From Kribbella jejuensis (lineage in GTDB: Bacteria; Actinomycetota; Actinomycetes; Propionibacteriales; Kribbellaceae): a DNA stretch of 64,000 nt. A program made the position numbers and the translations under genes. Below, one piece after another: positions 51,234 through 60,525 of this stretch. Each line of letters begins with the position of its first letter. Position 1 is the first letter of the stretch. The notes under the pieces are model-generated. The model was not told the origin of the DNA. It was given only the letters and a program-made list of their open reading frames with translations, and did not search any database. The stretch covers positions 248,001-312,000 of the forward strand of contig NZ_VFMM01000002.1 in the NCBI RefSeq assembly GCF_006715085.1, written 5' to 3'.

Positions 51234-51868
51234 GCAGACGCGTTGTCGTCGTCGACGACCACGACATGTTCCGGGCCGGGGTACGCAGCGAGATCGGCAG
51301 CTCGGTCGACATCGTCGGGGAGGGTTCCGATGTCGACACCGCGGTCAAGGCGATCGTCGGTACCGAGCCCGACGTGGTGCTGCTCGACGTACACCTGCCC
51401 GGTGGGGGCGGTACCGAGGTGATGAAGCAGGCGCACCAGCGGCACCCGGACATCAAGTTCCTGGCGCTGTCGGTGTCCGACGCGGCCGAGGACGTGATCG
51501 GCGTGATCCGGGCCGGCGCCCGCGGGTACGTGACCAAGAACATCTCCGGTACCGAGCTGGTGGACGCGATCAACCGGGTCGCCGAGGGCGACGCGGTGTT
51601 CTCGCCGCGGCTGGCCGGCTTCGTGCTGGACGCGTTCTCCGGCGCGATCGACATCGCCTCGGTGGACGAGGACCTCGACCGGCTCTCCCAGCGCGAGCGG
51701 GAGGTACTGCGGCTGATCGCCCGCGGGTACGCCTACAAGGAGGTCGCCCGCGAGCTCTTCATCTCGGTGAAGACCGTGGAGACCCATGTGTCGTCCGTAC
51801 TGCGGAAGCTGCAGCTGTCCAACCGTCACGAACTGACCCGCTGGGCGACCGACCGCCGCCTGGTCTGA
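51230..51868 (+). CDS. NarL/LuxR family response regulator
   Basis: The 212-residue protein has a receiver domain with acceptor Asp53 (VVLLDVHLPG) and the Lys of YVTKN. A LuxR-type helix-turn-helix (SQREREVLRLIARGYAYKEV then SVKTVETHVSSVLRKL) follows. It overlaps the kinase gene by 4 nt (ATGA) and is its obvious partner. The divergent PspC gene is a likely target. Confidence 0.95.
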   Translation: MSRRVVVVDDHDMFRAGVRSEIGSSVDIVGEGSDVDTAVKAIVGTEPDVVLLDVHLPGGGGTEVMKQAHQRHPDIKFLALSVSDAAEDVIGVIRAGARGYVTKNISGTELVDAINRVAEGDAVFSPRLAGFVLDAFSGAIDIASVDEDLDRLSQREREVLRLIARGYAYKEVARELFISVKTVETHVSSVLRKLQLSNRHELTRWATDRRLV

Positions 51869-51899
51869 GTGCGCCGGGCCGTATGCGACTATTCGGCCC

Positions 51900-52892
51900 G
51901 TGGGGTTCTACATAATCCGTCGGCTCGTGTCGGCGCTGAGCGTCGTACTGGCCACGCTGGTGGCGACGTTCGCGCTGTTCTTCGTCGCGCCGACCGATCC
52001 GGCCGGCGCGATCTGCGGCGAGCGCAACTGCACGACCCAGCGGTACCAGGAGATCAAGGCGAACCTGCACCTGGACGAGCCGAAGGTGCAGCAGTTCGCC
52101 CGGTTCGTCGAGGGCATCGTCGTCGGACGCGACTTCGAGACCTCGGGGGTGGTGCAGCACTGCAGCGTGCCGTGCCTGGGGTTCTCGTTCAAGAACGACC
52201 AGCCGGTGACCGGTCTGCTGATGACCAGGCTGCCCGTGACCGTGTCGCTGGTGCTCGGACAGGCCGCGATCGTACTGACCGTCGGTGTCGCGGCCGGTGC
52301 GATGGCGGCGCGACGCCGGGGCACGATGGGCGATCGGATGCTGATGAGCGGCGCGCTGTTGGTGAGCGCGGTGCCCTACTACATCGTCGGCCTGCTCGCA
52401 GTGCTGTACCTGACGGTGCTGCACCCGATCCTGCCCCGGGGTGGCTGGACACCACCTACGCACAGTCTGTGGAAATGGTTCGCCGGGCTGGTCGCGCCGT
52501 GGGTCGTCCAGGGCCTGTACGGCTGCACGGACTACGCCCGGTTCGCCCGCGGCTCGATGGTGGAGACCCTCAGCGAGGACTACATCCGGACCGCCCGCGC
52601 CAAGGGCCTCGCCGACCGTACGGTCACGTACAAGCACGCGTTGCGGGCCGGGCTGATTCCGGTGATCACGATCTTCGGGCTCGACATCGCCGGCAGCCTG
52701 TCCGGGGCGATCTTCACCGAGAAGCTGTTCGACCTGCCGGGGCTCGGGATGCTGTCGCTGGACAGCGTCAACAACTACGATCTGCCACTGATCATGGGCA
52801 CGGTGTTGCTGGCGACGATCTTCCTGGTCGCACTGAATCTGGTCGTCGACGTCACCTACAGCCTGATCGATCCGCGCGTCCGCTTGAGCTGA
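51900..52892 (+). CDS. Orphan ABC transporter permease, DppB/OppB type
   Basis: The 330-residue permease has an N-terminal helix (LVSALSVVLATLVATFALFF), a large extracytoplasmic loop, and five more helices. The cytoplasmic EAA-like loop is TARAKGLADRTVTYKHALRAG. The GTG at 51900 is the only sensible start. Usually DppB pairs with DppC, two ATPases and a binding protein; none is present here. It may work with subunits encoded elsewhere or be a relic. Confidence 0.88.
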   Translation: MGFYIIRRLVSALSVVLATLVATFALFFVAPTDPAGAICGERNCTTQRYQEIKANLHLDEPKVQQFARFVEGIVVGRDFETSGVVQHCSVPCLGFSFKNDQPVTGLLMTRLPVTVSLVLGQAAIVLTVGVAAGAMAARRRGTMGDRMLMSGALLVSAVPYYIVGLLAVLYLTVLHPILPRGGWTPPTHSLWKWFAGLVAPWVVQGLYGCTDYARFARGSMVETLSEDYIRTARAKGLADRTVTYKHALRAGLIPVITIFGLDIAGSLSGAIFTEKLFDLPGLGMLSLDSVNNYDLPLIMGTVLLATIFLVALNLVVDVTYSLIDPRVRLS

Positions 52893-52973
52893 GTGGCGCG
52901 TTTCGGCCAGGGCATGGATTCGCCACACCGTTGCGGCGGTCCGTGCTTGGCGGCTGTTATACCGTCGACTGTT

Positions 52974-54296
52974 ATGGAGCGGAATCTCACAGCCGATCAG
53001 CTCGCGCTCTTCGAGAAGGAGTTCGCGTCGAACCCGCAGTACCGGGTGATGCAGAACGCCGTCACGCAGACGCCGGTGAACAGCATCGCCCTCGACCGTC
53101 AGGTCCTCACCTCGATCGACCACTCGGTGTCGAACCAGTTGGACGACTGGAAGGTGACGAACCAGAAGAAGAGCGGGCGGTGCTGGATGTTCGCCGGCCT
53201 GAACCTGCTCCGGGTCGGCGCGGCCGAGAAGCTCGGGGTCAAGGACTTCGAGTTCTCGCAGAACTACGTGCTGTTCTGGGACAAGTTCGAGCGGGCCAAC
53301 TTCTTCCTCGAGGCGATCATCGAGACCGCGGACCGCGACGCCGACGACCGGACCGTCGCGCACCTGCTGTCCGACCCGATCGGTGACGGCGGCCAGTGGA
53401 ACATGTTCATCGCGGTGGTGCGCAAGCACGGCCTGGTGCCGAAGTCGGCGATGCCGGAGAGCGAGAGCTCGTCCGCGACCGCGCAGATGAACGACATCCT
53501 GCGCAAGCTGCTCCGCCAGGGCGCGCGCGACCTGCGGGCGCTGGACGGTGAGGAGGCACGCCGCGAGCGCAAGGGCGAGATCCTGACCACCGTGCACCGG
53601 GTGCTGAGCATCCACCTCGGTACGCCGCCGCAGAAGTTCCTGTGGCAGTGGAAGGACAGCGACAAGGGCTTCCACCGCGACGGCTGGGTGACGCCGACGG
53701 AGTTCGCCGCGGAGTACGTGCAGCTGCCCGTCGACGAGTACGTCTGCCTCGTGCACGACCCGCGCTCGACCAGCCCGGTCGGCAAGACCTTCACCGTCGA
53801 CTTCCTCGGCAACGTCATCGACGCGCCGCCGGTGGTGTACCTGAACGTCGAGATCGACCTGATGAAGAAGCTCACCCAGGACGCGATCGTCGGCGGCGAG
53901 CCGGTCTGGTTCGGCTGCGACGTCGGCAAGCAGATGAACGCCGACCTCGGCTTCTGGGACGCCAAGCTGTACGACTACGGCTCCGTCTACGACACCGAGT
54001 TCACGCTGGACAAGGCCGAGCGCCTGGTCCACCACGAGACCCTGATGACGCACGCGATGCTGTTCACCGGCGTGGACGTGGTGGACGGCGAGCCGCGCCG
54101 CTGGCGGGTCGAGAACAGCTGGGGCGACGAGAAGGCCGACAACGGCTTCTGGACCATGAACGACTCGTGGTTCGGCGAGCACGTCTTCGAGATCGCCGTC
54201 CGCCGCTCCGCCCTGCCGGCCGAGCTCCAGGCGCGCCTCGACGACGCGCCGATCGTGCTGCCCGCCTGGGACCCGATGGGCGCGCTCGCGCACTGA
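52974..54296 (+). CDS. pepC: C1 family cysteine aminopeptidase (PepC/bleomycin hydrolase)
   Basis: The 440-residue protein has the papain-fold triad: Gln64 and Cys70 in NQKKSGRCW, His in LMTHAMLFTGVD, and Asn in VENSWGDE. It releases N-terminal residues from peptides in the cytoplasm and can inactivate bleomycin. Length matches the family. A strong hairpin terminator follows at 54323. Confidence 0.95.
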   Translation: MERNLTADQLALFEKEFASNPQYRVMQNAVTQTPVNSIALDRQVLTSIDHSVSNQLDDWKVTNQKKSGRCWMFAGLNLLRVGAAEKLGVKDFEFSQNYVLFWDKFERANFFLEAIIETADRDADDRTVAHLLSDPIGDGGQWNMFIAVVRKHGLVPKSAMPESESSSATAQMNDILRKLLRQGARDLRALDGEEARRERKGEILTTVHRVLSIHLGTPPQKFLWQWKDSDKGFHRDGWVTPTEFAAEYVQLPVDEYVCLVHDPRSTSPVGKTFTVDFLGNVIDAPPVVYLNVEIDLMKKLTQDAIVGGEPVWFGCDVGKQMNADLGFWDAKLYDYGSVYDTEFTLDKAERLVHHETLMTHAMLFTGVDVVDGEPRRWRVENSWGDEKADNGFWTMNDSWFGEHVFEIAVRRSALPAELQARLDDAPIVLPAWDPMGALAH

Positions 54297-54322
54297 ACCA
54301 GCTGAATCGACTCAGCCACCTG

Positions 54323-54356
54323 ACGTCCCGGGATCCCGCAGCGGATCCCGGGACGT
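54323..54356. terminator. Strong hairpin terminator between convergent genes
   Basis: A 14-bp perfect stem, ACGTCCCGGGATCC and GGATCCCGGGACGT, has a 6-nt loop. It lies 26 nt after the pepC stop and about 40 nt from the gatD stop, and probably acts in both directions. Confidence 0.8.
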
Positions 54357-54371
54357 TGCCTGTCAGCGGCT

Positions 54372-54404
54372 GCTCACAAGACGCTCACAGGGCGCTCACA
54401 GGCC
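54372..54404. repeat. Three 11-bp tandem repeats covering the gatD stop, with stops in all three frames
   Basis: The units are GCTCACAAGAC, GCTCACAGGGC and GCTCACAGGCC. On the minus strand each contains a TGA, starting at 54398, 54387 and 54376. The 11-bp step puts them in three different frames. The first is the real stop of gatD. Confidence 0.8.
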
Positions 54405-55181
54405 GCGCAGTGTGGCGGTGATCCGGTGCAGACGACGGCGCCGCGGCCGGAGCATCACCCGCCGGCCCTGCGGACGGGCGGCCGCGACGGTCGCCGCGCG
54501 GAGTGCGAGTTCGTCGTCGAGCGGCTCGAGTTCGTCGATGCCGTAGCGGCGGCGCAGCGCGCACAGCAGCAGGTGATCGGCGAGGACCGGGTTCTTCGGC
54601 AGCGCCGGGCCGTGCAGGTAGGTGCCGATCGTGTTGCCCGTGACGGCGCCTTCGTCGCCGGAAGTGCCATTGTTGCCGAAGCCCTGCAGGACCGTACCCA
54701 GCGCAGCTTGCCCGGGGTCCAGGACGGTCCGGCCGGAGTGGTTCTCGAAACCGACCAGCTGCCCGAACGGGCTGTCCACGACGATGTTCCCGATCATCCG
54801 CTGTCGCCCGGCGGTGGTGGTCGCGCCGAAGATCCCGAGCCCGGGAAGCCGCCGCCCGGAGTCGTCGAAAAATTCCCGGCCGAACAGCTGGTAGCTGCCG
54901 CAGATCAACAGCATCGGGACGCCGTCGGCGGATATCTTGCGCAGCTCGTCGCCACGGGTCAGCAAATCTTCCACATTGATCGACTGGCCGGAATTCTGAC
55001 CACCGCCGCCGAAAACCAGGTCGATATCCGAGAAATCGAAAGGACAACCCGGTTCGACCGGCAGTACGCCGGCGTGAAAACCGCGCCATTCCAGCCGTTT
55101 CGCCAGCGTGATGACATTTCCGAGATCGCCGTAGACGTTCAGGTCCCGGGGATAGAGATGGGCGATGCGCAGCGTCTTCAT
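54396..55181 (-). CDS. gatD: Lipid II isoglutaminyl synthase, glutaminase subunit
   Basis: The 261-residue class I glutamine amidotransferase (CobB/CobQ-like) has nucleophile Cys94 in LLICGSYQLFG and His190 in TYLHGPALPKNP. With MurT it amidates the D-Glu of lipid II in cell-wall synthesis. Its ATG overlaps the MurT stop (TGATG). The C-terminus has a basic Arg-rich tail and ends inside an 11-bp tandem repeat. Confidence 0.94.
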   Translation of the reverse strand: MKTLRIAHLYPRDLNVYGDLGNVITLAKRLEWRGFHAGVLPVEPGCPFDFSDIDLVFGGGGQNSGQSINVEDLLTRGDELRKISADGVPMLLICGSYQLFGREFFDDSGRRLPGLGIFGATTTAGRQRMIGNIVVDSPFGQLVGFENHSGRTVLDPGQAALGTVLQGFGNNGTSGDEGAVTGNTIGTYLHGPALPKNPVLADHLLLCALRRRYGIDELEPLDDELALRAATVAAARPQGRRVMLRPRRRRLHRITATLRGL

Positions 55182-56536
55182 CAGGCTGCCTCCTTTCGCT
55201 GGTGCAGCGCCCGGCGGATCTGCAGCATGGCGGTGTACGTCGGGAGGATGTACGCATCACCACCCGGTGGCAGACCCGACAGCAACCGGGAGATCCCGTC
55301 GTCGACGCTGGAGGCGACCGCTGCCTCGGTGCCGGCGTAGTGCAGCCGCAACGCCATCTCGGCGGCCCGGGTCCCGGCCGTGACTACTTCGGGTTGCTGC
55401 TGCGACAGAGCCTCGAGCGAGACGTCCCACAACCACGAGACGTCGCGGCCGTCGGCCGGCAGGTCGTTGACCGCGATCAGCACCCGCGGCCGGGCCCGGC
55501 CGATCAGGAACGTGTCCACCACCTGCGCGAAGCCGGCCGGATTCTTGATCAGCAGCAACCACAGCGTCCGGCCTGCGACGTCGGTCTTCTCGACCCGTCC
55601 GAACGCCGCCTCGGTGGTCCGCACGGCGTGCGCCGTCACCGCGGGATCAATGCCCAGTCCGGTGGCCACACTCACGGCGGCCAAGGCGTTGTAGAGGTTG
55701 TAGGTCCCGGACAGCCCGTACCGCAGTTGCCGGAGATCTCCCCCCGCGGAGACGGTGAACTCGGTGCCGTCGAGGTCGGCATGCTGTACGTCGACAACGG
55801 CGACATCCGGCCGGGGCCGCTCGAAGTCGCCGTTCGGGCAGCCGTAGTGGCCGAGATGGCTGTAGAAGATCCGGCTGAACCGCAACCGTTCGCCACAGTG
55901 CGGGCAACGGTCGGAATCGACGGCCGTCGTCGCGTCGGTCAGCCGTTCCGGCAGTCGCTCGATGCCGAAGTAGCTGACCAGGTCAGGCCTGGCCGCGGCC
56001 CCGGCCAGGTTCGCGACGCGGGCGTCGTCGGCATTCAGGTACAGCCGGGCGCTGGTCGCGGCGATACCTTCGGCGATCATCGCCGCGGTGATGTCGAGTT
56101 CGCCGTACCGGTCGAGCTGGTCGCGGAAGAGGTTCAGGACGACGATGTGCCGCGGCCGCAGTTCGGCCGCGACCAGGCGCAGGCTGGCCTCGTCGACCTC
56201 GAACACGCCGATTGTCGCGTCGATCCGGCCGTGCAGGTCGGCCGCCGAGACCAGTGCGGACACCACGCCGCCGCGCAGGTTCGCACCGGAGGAGTTGGTG
56301 AGCACCCGCTCACCACTCTCCCGGAGCGCCTCCGCGATCAGTTTCGTCGCGGTCGTCTTGCCATTGGTCCCGGTGACCAGAATGCAGCCGTTGGGTAATT
56401 CTGCGGCCAATTTCCGGGGCAATTCCGGCGCTATTCTTCCGGCGATCACGCCGGGCAGCGTCTGACCGCCCCGGCCGAGTCGGCGACTGAGCGTGGCCGC
56501 GGCCCGGGCAACGGTAATCGCAGCTGCTGCACGCAT
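55181..56536 (-). CDS. murT: Lipid II isoglutaminyl synthase, MurT ligase subunit
   Basis: The 451-residue Mur-ligase-like protein has the ATP loop VTGTNGKTTATKLI (about residue 54) and a central zinc ribbon (CPHCGERL, CPNG). The C-terminal DUF1727 region includes DVSWLWDVSLEAL. It supplies the ATP-dependent amidation step, using ammonia from GatD. The pair is essential in several Gram-positive species. Confidence 0.94.
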   Translation of the reverse strand: MRAAAAITVARAAATLSRRLGRGGQTLPGVIAGRIAPELPRKLAAELPNGCILVTGTNGKTTATKLIAEALRESGERVLTNSSGANLRGGVVSALVSAADLHGRIDATIGVFEVDEASLRLVAAELRPRHIVVLNLFRDQLDRYGELDITAAMIAEGIAATSARLYLNADDARVANLAGAAARPDLVSYFGIERLPERLTDATTAVDSDRCPHCGERLRFSRIFYSHLGHYGCPNGDFERPRPDVAVVDVQHADLDGTEFTVSAGGDLRQLRYGLSGTYNLYNALAAVSVATGLGIDPAVTAHAVRTTEAAFGRVEKTDVAGRTLWLLLIKNPAGFAQVVDTFLIGRARPRVLIAVNDLPADGRDVSWLWDVSLEALSQQQPEVVTAGTRAAEMALRLHYAGTEAAVASSVDDGISRLLSGLPPGGDAYILPTYTAMLQIRRALHQRKEAA

Positions 56537-56596
56537 ACTTCAATGGTAAGGCCGGGCGTCAATTGGAACTCAGCGTCCGCTAAGCTCAGTAAATAC

Positions 56597-57322
56597 TCAG
56601 GAAATAAGTTTCAATGCCTCGGCGGGACGTTCCAGGGTCGGCAGATGCCCGGCCCAGTCCAGATGGATCCGCTCGGCTGCCGGCAGCCGCTCGGCGAGGT
56701 AGTCGGCGCTGTCGGTGAAGAACGCGAAGTCGTGTGCGCCGGTGATCAGCCGCACGGCCGGGGTGATCTTTTCCGGTTCGACCGGCCATTCCTCGTTCTC
56801 GACCTCACCGGCGGCGAGCTGTACCTCGTACGCGCGCTTCTGCATCGTCCGGAGAAGTTCGCGGGCCTCGTCGTCCGCGTCGGGGCCGATCCAGCGGCGC
56901 ACCGTCAGGTCGGTCGCGCCGTCGACGTCGCCGGCTTCGAGCAGCTTGTTCTCCTCGGCCCACAGCGCCCGCAGCTCGTCGTCGGGCTGCACGTTGTCGG
57001 TCGGCGCGCACAGCAGTACGAGCCGCGAGAACAGCTCCGGCCGCCGGCTCGCCACCTGCTGTACGACGTACCCGCCGTACGACGCCGCGACCGCCGTCAC
57101 GTCGTGCGTGTGCAGCTCTTCGAGCAGTGCGAGTACGTCGCCCGCGTCGGAGTACTGCGGTACAAGCGGCGTCTCGCCGTACCCGCGGAGGTCGAGTGTG
57201 ATCACGCGGTACCGGTCCTTCAGCTCCGCCACCTGCCGCGTCCACATCCGCGCGTCGGCCACACCGGCATGGACCAGCAACAGATCCGGGCCGTCCCCGG
57301 TCACCTGATGAGAAATCGTCAT
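56597..57322 (-). CDS. Alpha/beta hydrolase
   Basis: The 241-residue alpha/beta hydrolase fold protein has its nucleophile Ser in VAASYGGYV (about residue 81), an oxyanion-region LLLVHAGVADARMW, the acid in LITGAHDFAF and His in DWAGHLPTLE. The substrate is unknown. It lies 40 nt after the start of the PIG-L gene on the same strand and may be co-transcribed. Confidence 0.87.
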   Translation of the reverse strand: MTISHQVTGDGPDLLLVHAGVADARMWTRQVAELKDRYRVITLDLRGYGETPLVPQYSDAGDVLALLEELHTHDVTAVAASYGGYVVQQVASRRPELFSRLVLLCAPTDNVQPDDELRALWAEENKLLEAGDVDGATDLTVRRWIGPDADDEARELLRTMQKRAYEVQLAAGEVENEEWPVEPEKITPAVRLITGAHDFAFFTDSADYLAERLPAAERIHLDWAGHLPTLERPAEALKLIS

Positions 57323-57362
57323 GGCTGCACCCTCTACGGCGTCAGCCGGGTAGGCAAACCGA

Positions 57363-58076
57363 TTACATCCGGACGACGGTGAATGCCTCGGCGTAGTGGT
57401 CGGCCGGGAAGCCTGCGGCGGCGGCGACGGCAGCGAAGTTGGCCCGGATACCGGTCTGGAGGCCTTCGGGATCGCGGTGCTGGCTGGTGTGCGAGAGCAG
57501 CGCGGCGAGCTTCAGGTCGAAGGTGCCGGTGATGTCGACGTAGTGGTTGGCTGTCGGGTGGTCCATCATCCACAGCTCGCCGACGTCCCAGGCCTCTTCG
57601 GTCAGGTCGGGGTACGCGTACGGGTTCCCGGCGGCCGGGTAGAACGCGCGGACCGTCGCCTCGGCCGCGGCCAGGTGGTCGGGGTGCGAGACCTGCAGGC
57701 GGTTCCACGAGCGCTCGGGGGACTGGGTGAGGATGCGCTGCGGGCGGACCGTGCGGATCACCCGGCTGATGTCGCGGATCAGCTCCAAGGTCGGCTCGAC
57801 GGCGCCGTCCTGGTACCCGAGGAAGTGCAGCTGGTCGACGCCGACATGCTGCGCGGCGGCGGTCTGCTCGGCCCGCCGCACGCCGGGGATCTCCGCACGG
57901 TCGCGGTCCGGCTCGAAGCCGCCGGCCTGCCCGTCGGTGACGATGCAGTACTGCACCTCGATACCGGCCTTGGTCCACACGGCGACGGTGCCGGCACCGC
58001 CGAAGTCGATGTCGTCGGGGTGCGCGACCACCACCAGGATGCGCTCTATCTCACTGTCCGGACGTGGTTCGCTCAC
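57363..58076 (-). CDS. PIG-L family deacetylase (LmbE-like)
   Basis: The 237-residue zinc deacetylase has the family motif AHPDDIDFGG and the third ligand in VSHPDHLAA. Actinobacterial members include mycothiol MshB and Mca, but this one lacks features that would single out either. It should remove an acyl group from an N-acyl sugar. It is divergent from a serine hydrolase gene. Confidence 0.88.
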   Translation of the reverse strand: MSEPRPDSEIERILVVVAHPDDIDFGGAGTVAVWTKAGIEVQYCIVTDGQAGGFEPDRDRAEIPGVRRAEQTAAAQHVGVDQLHFLGYQDGAVEPTLELIRDISRVIRTVRPQRILTQSPERSWNRLQVSHPDHLAAAEATVRAFYPAAGNPYAYPDLTEEAWDVGELWMMDHPTANHYVDITGTFDLKLAALLSHTSQHRDPEGLQTGIRANFAAVAAAAGFPADHYAEAFTVVRM

Positions 58077-58120
58077 GTCCCGAACCCTAACTGCTTGTGC
58101 GAGTGGGCACAGTGGAATTC

Positions 58121-59191
58121 ATGGAGTTCGGTGGCAGCTGCGATCCCGCGGACGCCGGCTTCGATCCCGATCGGCTCGCGGAGGCGGTCGGGCTGGTCGA
58201 GGCGCGCGGCGGGATCGCGCAGCTGTGCGTCGTCCGGGACGGGCGGGTGGTGCTCGACCGGGCGTTCGGGTGCTCGCCGAGTGCGTTGTTCTGGCTGTTC
58301 TCCGCGAGCAAGCCGTTCGTCGCGGTGGTCATCCACCAGCTGGTCGAGTCCCGCCGGTTGCACCTCGACGACGCGGTCGCGGCGTACTGGCCCGAGTTCG
58401 GGCAGAACGGGAAACGCGACATCACCGTCCGCGAGGTGCTCCAGCACCGGTCCGGGCTGACGCACGCGGGGTCGTTCGCCGGCGAGGCCCGGGCGATGAG
58501 CGACTGGCAGCGGTCGCTGCGCCGGATCGAGGACGCCAAGCCCCGCTGGCCGATCGGCACGGTCGCGTACAGCCCGCTGGCGTTCGGGTTCGTGCTCGCC
58601 GAGGTCGCTCGGCGGTGCAGTGGTCTGCCGATCGAGGAGCTGGTACGGCGGGGCGTCCTCGAACCGCTCGCGCTGGGCGACACGTTCCTCGGGGTGCCGG
58701 CCGAGCGGTTGGGCTCGTACGTACCGATCAAGGGCGCCGGTCCGGCGGGGCCGTTCCTGCAATCGGTGGTGAACCGGCGGAGTACGCGTACCGCGGTCGT
58801 ACCGGCGGCGGGGATCTCGACGACGGCGCGGGACCTGGCGACGTTCTACCAGGGGCTGCTCGTCGGCGCGCTGCTCGACCCGGGCACGCTCGCGGTCGCG
58901 GTCGAGCCGAGCAGTGAGGGTGAAATGGATCGGACCGCGCGGGCGCCCATCCGCTGGTCCCAGGGGTTCCAGCTCGGCGGACCGCGCTGGGTGGAGGGCG
59001 CGCAGACGGCGCTCGGGTCGCTGAGCAGTCCGCGCACCTTCGGCCACAACGGCAGCAACTGCTGCATCGGCTGGGCCGACCCGGACCGCCGGATCGCCTA
59101 CGCCTACCTGACCAACCGTGTCGGCCGCCCGCACGCCGACCTTGTCCACCACGCGGCAGTGGCGGACAAGGTCCTCGAGGCGGCCGACTGA
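58121..59191 (+). CDS. Serine hydrolase of the beta-lactamase/class C family
   Basis: The roughly 356-residue protein has the SxxK motif SASKP (about residue 65), a YSP in the second-motif position, and FGHNGS near the C-terminus as the HxG-type third motif. These proteins are esterases, D-peptidases or beta-lactamase relatives. There is no signal peptide, so it is probably cytoplasmic. The start could also be GTG 58097, 58103 or 58112; I chose the ATG because it leaves room for a promoter. Confidence 0.87.
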   Translation: MEFGGSCDPADAGFDPDRLAEAVGLVEARGGIAQLCVVRDGRVVLDRAFGCSPSALFWLFSASKPFVAVVIHQLVESRRLHLDDAVAAYWPEFGQNGKRDITVREVLQHRSGLTHAGSFAGEARAMSDWQRSLRRIEDAKPRWPIGTVAYSPLAFGFVLAEVARRCSGLPIEELVRRGVLEPLALGDTFLGVPAERLGSYVPIKGAGPAGPFLQSVVNRRSTRTAVVPAAGISTTARDLATFYQGLLVGALLDPGTLAVAVEPSSEGEMDRTARAPIRWSQGFQLGGPRWVEGAQTALGSLSSPRTFGHNGSNCCIGWADPDRRIAYAYLTNRVGRPHADLVHHAAVADKVLEAAD

Positions 59192-59195
59192 GGCA

Positions 59196-59804
59196 TTACG
59201 TCAGTGCGGCCAGTGGAGCGCGTTCGGCGATCACGTGGTCGACGATGCCGTACGCCTTCGCGCCCTCGGCGGTCAGGACGTGGTCGCGGTCGGTGTCGTG
59301 CCGCAGCCGCTCGACGGTCTGGCCGGTGTGCCGGGCCAGGATCTCCTCGACCTGACCGCGGACCCGGACCACCTCGTCCGCCTGCAGGATCAGGTCCGGG
59401 ATGGTGCCCTGACCGCGCCCGGCCGGCTGGTGCAGGACCACCCGTGCGTGCGGCAGGATCGCCCGGCGCCCCGCCGTACCGGCCGAGAGCAGCACGGCCC
59501 CGGCGGAGATCGCCTGCCCGACGCCGTACGTCGCGACCGGCGACTGGATGTACTGCATGGTGTCGTAGATCGCCAGCATCGCGGACATGTCGCCGCCCTC
59601 GCAGTTGATGTAGAGGTTGATCTCCGACTCGGGGCTGTCCGTCTCCAGGTGCAGCAGCTGCGCGATGATCGCGTTCGCGACCCCGGAGTCGATCGCCGTA
59701 CCCAAGTAGATGACCCGCTCGGTCAGCAGGTGCGAGTAGACGTCCATGATCCGCTCGCCCCGCGGGTGCGAGGCGATCACGTTGGGAATGGTGTAACTGC
59801 TCAT
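59196..59804 (-). CDS. clpP: ATP-dependent Clp protease proteolytic subunit (second of a pair)
   Basis: The 202-residue ClpP has nucleophile Ser100 ([11 protein letters not shown]), His125 (VVLHQPAG) and the Asp of the GIVDHV region. Its ATG overlaps the stop of the other clpP (ATGA). No clpX lies beside it, and the pair resembles the clpP3/clpP4-type operon of Streptomyces rather than the main clpP1/clpP2 pair. It would form a mixed barrel with its neighbour. Confidence 0.93.
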   Translation of the reverse strand: MSSYTIPNVIASHPRGERIMDVYSHLLTERVIYLGTAIDSGVANAIIAQLLHLETDSPESEINLYINCEGGDMSAMLAIYDTMQYIQSPVATYGVGQAISAGAVLLSAGTAGRRAILPHARVVLHQPAGRGQGTIPDLILQADEVVRVRGQVEEILARHTGQTVERLRHDTDRDHVLTAEGAKAYGIVDHVIAERAPLAALT

Positions 59805-60394
59805 GCGGCCGCCCTCCGGGGCATCACCTGGTCGAACGACTCGACGATGTGGTCGATGAAGCCGTACTCGCGGGCCTGTTCCGCGGTGTACCAGTGGTCG
59901 TGCAGCGAGTCCTCGTGGATCACGTCGAACGGCTGCCCGGTGTCGCTGGCGATCAGCCCCAGCACGGTGTCGCGGATGTGGCGCAGGTCGTTCGCCTGGA
60001 TCTCGATCTCCACCGCGGAGCCGCCGATCCCGGCCGAGCCCTGGTGCATCAGGATCCGCGCGTGCCGCAGGGCGTACCGCTTGCCGCGCGTACCGGCCGA
60101 CAGCAGGAACTGCCCGGCGCTGCAGGCGAGCCCGATCGCCAGCGTCGACACGTCGCACGGCACGGTCTGCATCACGTCCCGGATCGCGAGCATCGACGGC
60201 ACCGACCCACCGGGCGAGTGGATCCAGAACGCGATGTCGGAGTCCGGGTCCTCGGCCGCCAGCGTCAGGATCTGAGTCGCCAGCAGGGTCCCGAGGTCGT
60301 CGTCGAGAGCCCGGTCCAGTACGACGATCCGCTGCGCGAACAACCGCTGCCGCGCCGTCTCGTTGAACAGCGGCGCTTTCATGTCTTCTGCCAT
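59801..60394 (-). CDS. clpP: ATP-dependent Clp protease proteolytic subunit (first of a pair)
   Basis: The 197-residue ClpP has Ser92 ([11 protein letters not shown]), His117 (ILMHQG) and the C-terminal EYGFIDHI acidic region. The N-terminus [10 protein letters not shown] could also start at the second ATG (60382). It is the first gene of the two-gene clpP operon and is divergent from pcrA. In Streptomyces such second pairs are induced when the main ClpP fails; whether that applies here is unknown. Confidence 0.93.
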   Translation of the reverse strand: MAEDMKAPLFNETARQRLFAQRIVVLDRALDDDLGTLLATQILTLAAEDPDSDIAFWIHSPGGSVPSMLAIRDVMQTVPCDVSTLAIGLACSAGQFLLSAGTRGKRYALRHARILMHQGSAGIGGSAVEIEIQANDLRHIRDTVLGLIASDTGQPFDVIHEDSLHDHWYTAEQAREYGFIDHIVESFDQVMPRRAAA

Positions 60395-60525
60395 GTCACC
60401 ACAGTGACCGCCCCGCCCACCCCACTCCCACCTTTTCTGCTGACGGCAACTCTGCCCACAGCAAACCCGCCCGATTCGAACCGGTTTTCGGTAACTGTCG
60501 GGGGGAGCGCCTAAGGTGTTGGGTG

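Noticed and set aside
51759..54293. 844-codon antisense frame over the permease and C1 peptidase
   Set aside because: Composition is His/Arg/Val-rich shadow sequence; the opposite strand has the full catalytic triad protein.
59196..60394. Main housekeeping clpP1-clpP2 operon
   Set aside because: No clpX, trigger factor gene or other usual neighbour is present. The setting suits a second, conditional ClpP pair, though I cannot prove it from this window.
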